DNA of 11,869 nt from contig QFOL01000110.1 in the NCBI GenBank assembly GCA_003241215.1, forward strand, positions 1 through 11,869. Direction: 5' to 3'. Source of the DNA: Agrobacterium fabrum. Lineage in GTDB: Bacteria > Pseudomonadota > Alphaproteobacteria > Rhizobiales > Rhizobiaceae. The position numbers were made by a program, and so were the translations under genes. The notes under the pieces are model-generated. The model saw only the letters and a list, made by a program, of their open reading frames with translations. It had not been told where the DNA came from and did not search any database. Shown here piece by piece: positions 6,447-11,869 of this stretch; the first letter of the stretch is position 1, and each line of letters starts with the position of its first letter.

Positions 6447-8279
6447 ATGACGGCAAGTTCGGCAACGACAATCGCACAAAGACGCATCGGCCCGCAACGG
6501 GTGGCCGAGCGGGTGCTCGCCGTTCTGGACACGGTGCTCGGCGCAGTCGCGGCGGCAATCCTTGCGGCGCTGCTCGTGGTGGTGTTGGTCAATGTTACGC
6601 TGCGTTACCTGTTTCACACCGGCTTCATTGGCGCGGAAGACCTCGGCATCTGGCTTCATGTGGCCATGATCGCGGTCGGTGCGCCGCTCAGTCTCAAAAG
6701 TGCGCTCGCCATGCGGCTCGATGTCTTCGTGCGGTTCCTTCCGCAACGATTTCACGCGGCGACCGAAGTTCTGGCCGATGCCTTCTCCTTTATCGCAGCA
6801 CTCATCCTCGCCTTCGGCGGGGTGGAGATCGCAGCGATGCTTGGCGGCACATCTCCGACGCTTGGTCTGCCGGAATGGGTGCGTTTCGGCTTTCTCGGCG
6901 CAGGCGGCGCGCTTATCCTTCTCTATCTGGCGCTTCAGCGTGTCAGTGAAGGCAAGGCGCTTGCCGTTCTCGCATCTCTCGCCATCGCCATTGTGGCCTA
7001 TGTTGGCCTGCCGGAAGTTTTCGTCGATACGAGCCTGCCCCCGAGCCTGTTTCTGGCGCTGACGGCGGCAGTGGGGCTGGTGCTCGCCGCGCCGCTTGCC
7101 CATGCCTTCCTTGCCGCCGCCTATGTGGCGATCGCCTTTGGCAGCACCTTGCCGGAACCGGCCATCGTTTCGTCAACCGTAACCGGCATGTCGAAATTCC
7201 TGTTGCTCGCCATTCCCTTCTTCCTGCTGGCCGGCAGCCTGCTGACGGAATCGGGCGTCGCCAACCAGCTGGTCCGTTTCGCCGCCTCCATGGTCGGCCA
7301 CCGGCGCGCAGGCCTGGCGCAGACGACGCTTTTGACCAGCGTGCTGTTTTCCGGCGCGTCCGGCTCATCGGTCGCCAATGCCGCCTTCGGGGCCTCCACC
7401 TTCCAGCCGGAATTGGTGAAACATGGCTATCCCCCGGCGCAGGCGGGCGCGATCATTGCGGCCACCTCCGTGCTGGACAATGTCATTCCGCCTTCCATCG
7501 CGTTTCTTATCCTTGCGACGGCCACCAACCTTTCGGTCGGCTCGCTGCTGGTCGGTGGCTTTTTTGCCGGCGGGCTGATGGCGATCTGCCTTGCGGTGGC
7601 GATTCATTACAGCGTGCGCAGTGTCGATACCTTGCCGCGCGCGACGGGTGCGGAGCGCTGGCGCTCGGCCATCGCCGCCATACCCGCCTTTGGCCTCGGC
7701 GTCATCGTGGTGGTCGGCATCCGTATCGGCATCGTCACCACCACGGAGGCTGCCGCGCTTGCGGCGCTTTACACGCTGCTTCTCGGTTTCGGTTACCGGC
7801 TGGGCGCGGGCCGCATTTTCGCGACCTTCCGCCAGTCGGCGGGTGAGGCGGCGGCCATCGGCCTGCTGATCGGCACGGCGGGGCCTTTCGCCTTCCTGCT
7901 GGCGGTGGACAATGTCTCGGGTCTCGTTACTGACTTCGTAACGTTGCTCGGCGGCAGCAAGATCGCGGTGCTCCTGCTCTCCAACCTTATCCTGCTCGTG
8001 GTCGGGCTGGTGCTGGATATCGGTGCGGCCATCCTGCTTTTCGGGCCGATCCTGCTGCCCGCTGCCGTGGCGGCCGGCATCGATCCCATCCATTTCGGCG
8101 TCATTCTCGTGGTCAATCTGATGATCCACGGCCTGACGCCGCCGCTCGGTATGCTGATCTTCGTGGTCAGCGGCGTCACCCGCATTCCGGCGACAGCACT
8201 GTTCCGGGCCGTCGTTCCCTATCTCGTCTCGCTTCTCGTTTCCCTCGCCATTCTATGCGCCTGGGCCATTTTCTTCTAA
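6447..8279 (+). CDS. TRAP transporter fused permease DctQM
   Basis: A 610-residue integral membrane protein with both membrane subunits of a TRAP transporter in one chain. Residues about 25-165 form the DctQ part with four hydrophobic segments and the typical LRYLFHTGFIGAEDLGIW and LAMRLDVF. One extra hydrophobic segment (about 170-188) acts as linker. From about 195 the DctM part follows with SGASGSSVANAAFGAS (about 300), IPPSIAFLI (about 347), GIVTTTEAAALAALY and HGLTPPLGMLIFVVSG (about 563), all hallmark DctM motifs. With the binding protein downstream it should drive sodium-coupled uptake of an organic anion across the inner membrane. GGAGAAG (6434-6440) ahead of ATG 6447 sets the start; an in-frame upstream ATG at 6333 would overlap the monooxygenase gene and lacks a membrane-protein-like leader. 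It lies 28 bp after the monooxygenase and 16 bp before the binding-protein gene. Confidence 0.93.
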   Translation: MTASSATTIAQRRIGPQRVAERVLAVLDTVLGAVAAAILAALLVVVLVNVTLRYLFHTGFIGAEDLGIWLHVAMIAVGAPLSLKSALAMRLDVFVRFLPQRFHAATEVLADAFSFIAALILAFGGVEIAAMLGGTSPTLGLPEWVRFGFLGAGGALILLYLALQRVSEGKALAVLASLAIAIVAYVGLPEVFVDTSLPPSLFLALTAAVGLVLAAPLAHAFLAAAYVAIAFGSTLPEPAIVSSTVTGMSKFLLLAIPFFLLAGSLLTESGVANQLVRFAASMVGHRRAGLAQTTLLTSVLFSGASGSSVANAAFGASTFQPELVKHGYPPAQAGAIIAATSVLDNVIPPSIAFLILATATNLSVGSLLVGGFFAGGLMAICLAVAIHYSVRSVDTLPRATGAERWRSAIAAIPAFGLGVIVVVGIRIGIVTTTEAAALAALYTLLLGFGYRLGAGRIFATFRQSAGEAAAIGLLIGTAGPFAFLLAVDNVSGLVTDFVTLLGGSKIAVLLLSNLILLVVGLVLDIGAAILLFGPILLPAAVAAGIDPIHFGVILVVNLMIHGLTPPLGMLIFVVSGVTRIPATALFRAVVPYLVSLLVSLAILCAWAIFF

Positions 8280-8295
8280 ATTTGGGGTTTCAATC

Positions 8296-9294
8296 ATGAC
8301 TATTATCGATCGCCGCAATCTCCTCAAACTCTCCGCCATCGGTGCCGCAACGCTCGCCGCGCCCGCCTTCGTGCGCACGGCAAATGCCAGAACCCGCAAT
8401 CTCACGGTTGCCTCGCTGTTTGCCGATGACAAGCCGGAGACGAAAATCTGGGTGAAGATCAGCGAGCTGGTGGAGGCGAAGCTGCCCGGCCGTTTCCGTT
8501 TCAACATCGTCAAGAGCGGTGCGCTGGGCGGTGAAAAGGAAGTGGCGGAAAATATCCGTCTGGGATCGGTTCAGGCGAGCCTTTCGACAGTCTCCTCGCT
8601 TTCGGGCTGGGTGCCGGAACTGCAGATACTCGATCTGCCCTTTCTGTTTCGCGATGCCGACCACGTGCGCAAGGTGGTGACGGGCGAGACTGGCGCTGAT
8701 CTGAAGACGAAGCTCGCCGCCCAGCAATTCATCGCCGCCGATTTCATCAATTACGGCGCGCGCCATCTTCTGACCAAGGAGCCGGTAACCCGTCCGGAGC
8801 AGCTGGAAGGCAAGAAAATTCGCGTCATCCAGAGCCCGCTGCACACCAAGCTGTGGAGCGCCTTCGGCACCACGCCGGTCGGCATTCCAATCACCGAGAC
8901 CTATAATGCGCTGGCGACAGGCGTGGCCGATGCGATGGATCTCACCAAGTCCGCATATGCCGGCTTCAAGCTTTACGAGGTCGTGCCTTATCTGACGGAA
9001 ACCGGCCATATCTGGGCCTCGGGCGTCGTCTATTACGGGGCGACCTTCTGGAACCAGCTGGATGACGAAGAGAAGAAGGTTCTCTTGGAGGCATCGAGCG
9101 AAGGCGCGCAATATTTCAACCAGCTGATCATCGAGGACGAAGTAAAGTCCGTCGAGCTTGCGCTTTCGAAGGGCGGCAAGGTGCTGCAGCCGGAAGCGCT
9201 GGACGAATGGCGCAAGGGCGCGCAGGGCGTCTGGCAGGATTTCGCCGGCATTGTTGGCGGCATCGAGAAGATACAGGCCGTGCAGTCGGCTTGA
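8296..9294 (+). CDS. TRAP transporter substrate-binding protein DctP, Tat-like signal
   Basis: A 332-residue periplasmic binding protein of the DctP family. The N-terminus (DRRNLLKL with Arg6-Arg7, then a hydrophobic stretch and TANA|R cleavage after Ala31) looks like a twin-arginine signal, which occurs in a minority of DctP proteins. The mature part shows SGALGGEKEVAENIRLGSVQ, LQILDLPFLFRDADHVRKVV, KKIRVIQSP with Arg176 at the position that usually salt-bridges a substrate carboxylate or other acid group, and GIPITETYNALATGVADAMD, the classical DctP signature. The partner is the DctQM protein encoded 16 bp upstream. The ligand is therefore probably an organic acid; context with an SsuD-like enzyme makes an organosulfur acid a possibility, not a demonstrated one. 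A hairpin terminator follows 22 bp after the stop. Confidence 0.93.
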   Translation: MTIIDRRNLLKLSAIGAATLAAPAFVRTANARTRNLTVASLFADDKPETKIWVKISELVEAKLPGRFRFNIVKSGALGGEKEVAENIRLGSVQASLSTVSSLSGWVPELQILDLPFLFRDADHVRKVVTGETGADLKTKLAAQQFIAADFINYGARHLLTKEPVTRPEQLEGKKIRVIQSPLHTKLWSAFGTTPVGIPITETYNALATGVADAMDLTKSAYAGFKLYEVVPYLTETGHIWASGVVYYGATFWNQLDDEEKKVLLEASSEGAQYFNQLIIEDEVKSVELALSKGGKVLQPEALDEWRKGAQGVWQDFAGIVGGIEKIQAVQSA

Positions 9295-9316
9295 TAATAC
9301 GGCCCATCAAAATCAG

Positions 9317-9355
9317 GAAACCCCGTGCGCCCTTCGGACGCACGGGGTTTCTTTT
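9317..9355. terminator. Bidirectional rho-independent terminator
   Basis: A perfect 13-bp GC-rich stem (GAAACCCCGTGCG at 9317-9329 pairing with 9339-9351) encloses a 9-base loop containing TTCG and is followed by TTTT (9352-9355) on the plus strand. It ends the ssuA-like/monooxygenase/TRAP operon. In the other direction it lies directly after the stop of the aztD-like gene and is followed by ATTTT, so it probably serves both convergent transcripts. Confidence 0.88.
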
Positions 9356-9363
9356 GGTCGGTA

Positions 9364-10614
9364 TCAGTGCGAAGCGCCGGAGCCGCCAACGGCAACGATG
9401 GAATAGGGCTGGCCTTCCACCGCAAGCGTGCGGGTTTCCTTCAGGCTTTCCGCATCCACCACGCGCACCAGCGAATGGCGCGGATCGGAAATTGCGATCT
9501 GCCCGTCGGCAACGGCGAGACGCGGGCGCGGATCGCGCCAATGGCCATCCTTGCTGTAGGGTTCGGTGACCTTCGCCTTGCGGGTGATAACGCCTTCCAG
9601 CACGTCAAGCACATGCAGGTCGCCATCTTCCGTCAGGATATAGGCATTGCGCGGATTGGCGGGGTCGAGGATGAAATCGACGCGCCGGGTCGGCAACTCC
9701 ACCAGACGGAAGGTGTCCTTGCTGTCGGGATCGACCAGGACGACCTTGTCCTCACCGTAGTTTCCAAGGAAAAACTGCATGGATTTGCCGCCGAGCAGCG
9801 TGCCGGTATAGGCTTTCGGGAAATCTTCCGGATAGGCCAGCATTTCGAGCTTCGGGCCATCCGTGCCGCCCGGCCGGGCAACGAGAATGCCTTCCTTGCA
9901 GCCGAAAGCCGCAAGCCGTGCGGATGTCGCCTCGCCGTGCAGATCGGTGCATGTCGCCTGTTCGCCAACCTGCTTACCTTCCCTGTCAAGAACGCGCAAC
10001 CCGATGCGGGGCGGCAGCGTGTCGGGTTTGGTTTCGATCTGCGTGTTGGGTACGGATACCAGGACGTAACGGCCCATCGTCACTGCCACGCCGTGATGCG
10101 GGGCGGTCGTATCGACGGTGCGGATCTTTGCCTTGCCGTCCAGCAGGGCGGCCTCATCGATGATTTCAGCCTTGCCGCCACGGTCGTAGAACAGGATGGC
10201 ATGGTCATCATGCGGCACGACGTGGAACGGGCGTTTGCCTTCGAAGGTGATGGGCAGCAGCGCCGCGTCTTCCACTTCCAGATCACGATGCTCGCCGTGG
10301 TCGGAGAAGACGATGCCGGTCTTGATCACATGCACGATATCCGAATCTGACTGTGTGGCGAAAACAGTCTTGCCGGAGGCGCTGGCGGTCAGCGCCGCAT
10401 AGCCCTTGAGGTCGTAGCGTCCGAGTTCCTTGCCGGTTTGGAAGTTGATCGCGCGGACCACCGGCTGGGTGTGATCGGCGACGAACAGCCGCCATTCCTT
10501 GACGCCGTCCTTGCTTTCTTCCGCATGCGCCATGCCGGAGGCAATCGACGTGGCGAGTGCCAGGCACGTGGCGAGCGCGCCCACGCCAAATTGCTGGTGA
10601 AGGGAGAATCTCAT
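9364..10614 (-). CDS. aztD: AztD-like periplasmic zinc metallochaperone
   Basis: A 416-residue secreted protein. A Sec signal (MRFSLHQ, hydrophobic core, GMAHA|EE, cleavage after about Ala31) is followed by WRLFVADHTQPVVRAI, the family opening, and repeated strand-loop units expected of a beta-propeller. Likely metal-ligand-rich stretches are SDHGEHRDLE, FHVVPHDDHAILFYD, APHHGVAV and CTDLHGEA. AztD of Paracoccus binds zinc in the periplasm and hands it to the binding protein AztC of an ABC importer. Here no aztABC genes adjoin, so the chaperone appears orphaned or its partner is elsewhere. The start at 10614 is preferred because GGAAGGA lies just before it and the signal peptide begins there; an in-frame ATG at 10671 would add 19 residues that spoil the signal. 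A Zur-like palindrome lies upstream, consistent with induction under zinc limitation. Naming rests on remembered family motifs. Confidence 0.75.
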   Translation of the reverse strand: MRFSLHQQFGVGALATCLALATSIASGMAHAEESKDGVKEWRLFVADHTQPVVRAINFQTGKELGRYDLKGYAALTASASGKTVFATQSDSDIVHVIKTGIVFSDHGEHRDLEVEDAALLPITFEGKRPFHVVPHDDHAILFYDRGGKAEIIDEAALLDGKAKIRTVDTTAPHHGVAVTMGRYVLVSVPNTQIETKPDTLPPRIGLRVLDREGKQVGEQATCTDLHGEATSARLAAFGCKEGILVARPGGTDGPKLEMLAYPEDFPKAYTGTLLGGKSMQFFLGNYGEDKVVLVDPDSKDTFRLVELPTRRVDFILDPANPRNAYILTEDGDLHVLDVLEGVITRKAKVTEPYSKDGHWRDPRPRLAVADGQIAISDPRHSLVRVVDAESLKETRTLAVEGQPYSIVAVGGSGASH

Positions 10615-10683
10615 GGTGTTCCTTCCAGACGTTGTCATCCTCATGCTGATCAGGGCCGATATCGAGGCCATCGAGGATGTTTT

Positions 10684-10701
10684 GTAATGTTATTACGTTA
10701 C
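10684..10701 (-). promoter_or_regulatory. Candidate Zur box upstream of the aztD-like gene
   Basis: The sequence GTAATGTTATTACGTTAC is palindromic in seven of nine base pairs and resembles alphaproteobacterial Zur operators, which are AT-rich palindromes containing GT(A/T)AT and (A/T)TAC half-sites around ATGTTAT. It lies 70-87 bp upstream of the start of a zinc-chaperone gene, the expected place for zinc-dependent repression. The surrounding minus-strand DNA is AT-rich and probably contains the promoter, but I could not fix the hexamers. Base composition alone could produce a chance palindrome; the gene context raises the likelihood. Confidence 0.55.
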
Positions 10702-10834
10702 GATTGACGTATTAGCATTATGCGCGGGGTCCATGTCAACCGACGTGGACGTCGTGCTGCTGAAAATCTGGAAACTATGTATCGTTGACGCGTGGAAGAG
10801 TTTGGGGGCTTCTGTGTCAGGCCACACACGCAAG

Positions 10835-10908
10835 GTCATCCTCGGGCTTGACCCGAGGATCTATTCATCTCGACAGTTACGAATCCTCGGGTCAAGCCCG
10901 AGGATGAC
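10835..10908. repeat. 26-bp perfect inverted repeat, rhizobial intergenic palindromic element
   Basis: Two perfectly complementary 26-bp arms (10835-10860 and 10883-10908) are separated by 22 bp. The arms begin GTCATCCTCGGGCTTGACCC and each contains its own short palindrome around the CTCGGG..CCCGAG core. I recall similar sequences between genes in many Rhizobiaceae and other Rhizobiales genomes, so it is most likely one copy of a dispersed palindromic family rather than a site specific to its neighbours. It lies between the aztD-like promoter and the aldehyde dehydrogenase terminator and encodes nothing credible. Confidence 0.8.
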
Positions 10909-10928
10909 GGAAGCGGAGGTTCCGACGC

Positions 10929-10960
10929 TAAAGGCAGGCGCATCGCTGCGCCTGCCTTTA
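10929..10960 (-). terminator. Hairpin terminator of the aldehyde dehydrogenase gene
   Basis: A perfect 14-bp stem (TAAAGGCAGGCGCA at 10929-10942 pairing with 10947-10960) with a four-base loop starts 8 bp after the minus-strand stop codon of the aldehyde dehydrogenase. The minus-strand T-run is short (TTTA at the end of the stem), so it may be a weak intrinsic terminator or an mRNA 3'-end stabiliser. On the plus strand TTTTT follows six bases later, but no plus-strand gene feeds into it. Confidence 0.65.
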
Positions 10961-10968
10961 TCAAGTTT

Positions 10969-11869
10969 TTAGCGGATATCGTCGGGCAGAACGTCTGAAG
11001 GGATGTTCTGGTAGGAAACCGGGCGCATGAAGCGGCGGATCGACATGGTGCCAACAGAGGTTGCGCCGAAATTCGTCGAAGCCGGGTAAGGGCCGCCATG
11101 AACCATGGCTTCGGAGACTTCCACGCCGGTCGGGAAACCGTTGGCGAGAACGCGGCCGGCCTTGCGCTCAAGGATCGGCAGCAGCTTGCGGCCGAGTTCG
11201 GCATCGCCGGCGTCGAGATGCAGGGTCGCGGTCAGCTGGCCTTCGAAGCTCTTGGCGACTTCCAGCATTTCTTCGGTGCTGTCGACCGTCACGATCAGGC
11301 CGAGCGGTCCGAAGACTTCTTCGGCAAGCGCGTGGTTGGCAACCCAGTCCTTGCCGGAAACCCGGTAAAGATAAGGCGTTGCATTGCGCAGGTCGCAGGT
11401 GGTGGTCAGCACGTCGCGCACGCCGTTGCCGGCGGCGATACGGTCACGGCCGTCGCGATAGGCGGCGGCGATACCGTCGGTCAGCATGACCTGCGGGCCG
11501 ACTTCGGAAAGCGCGGCACGCGCGGTTTCAGCAACCGCATCCGCCTGCGAAGCGAGAATGACGGCGATGCCGGGATTGGTGCAGAACTGGCCCGCACCCA
11601 TGGTCAGCGAACCGGCCCAACCCTTGGCGATGGCCTCGCCACGGGCGGCAACGGCTTCCGGCAGCAGGAACATCGGGTTCACGGAACCGAGTTCGCCGAA
11701 GAAGGGGATCGGCTCGGGGCGCTGGGCGCAGAGATCGAACAGCGCGCGGCCGCCGGCAAGCGAACCGGTAAAACCGACCGCCTTGATGCGCGGATGCTGC
11801 ACGAGCGCGGAACCGACATCGCGGCGGCCGCCCTGGATCAGCGAGAAGACGCCGGGATGCAGATTGTGC
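10969..11869 (-). CDS. Aldehyde dehydrogenase (NADP+), ketoglutarate semialdehyde dehydrogenase type, 5' end outside window
   Basis: The visible 299 residues are the C-terminal half of an aldehyde dehydrogenase of about 500-530 residues; the frame is open to the right edge (HNLHPGVFSLIQGG is the first readable part). Typical features are VGFTGSLAGGRALFDL, the catalytic glutamate in PFFGELGSVNP, and the catalytic cysteine in MGAGQFCTNPGIAVI. RPEPIPFFGELGSVNPMFLLP is diagnostic for 2-ketoglutarate (2,5-dioxopentanoate) semialdehyde dehydrogenases. These oxidise 2-ketoglutarate semialdehyde to 2-oxoglutarate in the non-phosphorylating catabolism of L-arabinose, D-glucarate/galactarate and hydroxyproline. 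An internal GTG at 11802 could be mistaken for a start but lies inside the conserved domain. The partner pathway genes must lie to the right of the window. The stop is followed by a hairpin terminator. No link to the aztD-like gene is suggested. Confidence 0.9.
   Translation of the reverse strand, partial: HNLHPGVFSLIQGGRRDVGSALVQHPRIKAVGFTGSLAGGRALFDLCAQRPEPIPFFGELGSVNPMFLLPEAVAARGEAIAKGWAGSLTMGAGQFCTNPGIAVILASQADAVAETARAALSEVGPQVMLTDGIAAAYRDGRDRIAAGNGVRDVLTTTCDLRNATPYLYRVSGKDWVANHALAEEVFGPLGLIVTVDSTEEMLEVAKSFEGQLTATLHLDAGDAELGRKLLPILERKAGRVLANGFPTGVEVSEAMVHGGPYPASTNFGATSVGTMSIRRFMRPVSYQNIPSDVLPDDIR

Noticed and set aside
7365..8129. Minus-strand open frame of 254 codons opposite the DctM part
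   Set aside because: The product would be very rich in Arg, Asp, His and Gln, the mirror of hydrophobic membrane codons; a shadow of the TRAP permease.
9325..10350. Plus-strand open frame of 341 codons opposite the aztD-like gene
   Set aside because: It would run through the terminator stem, has no family motif, and the minus-strand reading has a signal peptide, ribosome-binding site and known family pattern.
10635..10680. CATCCTC/GAGGATG inverted pair in the aztD-like leader
   Set aside because: Only seven bases per arm with about 30 bases between; too weak to call a riboswitch or regulatory hairpin.
10733..10972. Small plus-strand open frame of 79 codons in the intergenic region
   Set aside because: Most of it is translated from the 26-bp inverted repeat and the terminator hairpin, and no ribosome-binding site is visible.

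Overview
The window is high-GC, densely packed DNA typical of an alphaproteobacterium of the Rhizobiaceae, most like Agrobacterium/Rhizobium. The grounds are codon use, two palindromic intergenic repeats of rhizobial style, a Zur-like box in front of an aztD-type gene, and the mix of ABC, TRAP and aldehyde dehydrogenase genes. Product names rest on motifs read by eye; no database search was possible.

Layout. (1) 8-3237, plus strand: a SelA/DgaE-like PLP enzyme and a 611-residue double ATPase of a dipeptide/oligopeptide ABC importer, separated by a RIME-like inverted repeat (1227-1352). This looks like the downstream end of a peptide or amino-compound uptake and catabolism cluster whose binding protein and permeases lie left of the window. 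(2) 3211-4231, minus strand: an ArsR-family regulator followed one base later by a YfcG/Nu-type glutathione S-transferase. The GST 3' end overlaps the ABC ATPase gene convergently by 27 bp. (3) 4443-9294, plus strand, divergent from the arsR gene: a signal-less SsuA-like protein, an SsuD-like flavin monooxygenase (ATGA overlap), a fused TRAP permease DctQM and a TRAP binding protein with a Tat-like signal, closed by a strong hairpin terminator (9317-9355). (4) 9364-10614, minus strand: a secreted AztD-like zinc chaperone with a candidate Zur box 70 bp upstream of its start. (5) 10969 to the right edge, minus strand: the C-terminal 299 residues of a ketoglutarate-semialdehyde-type aldehyde dehydrogenase, with its own terminator and a perfect 26-bp inverted repeat downstream.

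How it may work together: the central block (arsR-gst divergent from ssuA-like/ssuD-like/dctQM/dctP) reads as one regulated unit. A TRAP system would import an organic acid, possibly an organosulfur compound, and a flavin monooxygenase would oxidise it. A cytoplasmic SsuA-fold protein would act in an unknown role and a GST in an accessory one, under an ArsR-type repressor. Two near-identical 19-bp sequences in the divergent promoter region (4254-4272 and 4404-4422) are candidate operators. The SsuA-like protein lacks a signal peptide, and the SsuD-like enzyme lacks several residues that matter in E. coli SsuD. The pathway therefore need not be ordinary alkanesulfonate use and is the most interesting part of the window.

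Gene-free stretch 10615-10968 (354 bp) holds the Zur-like box, the 26-bp inverted repeat and the aldehyde dehydrogenase terminator; nothing else is supported there. No tRNA, rRNA, CRISPR array, transposase or phage gene was seen.
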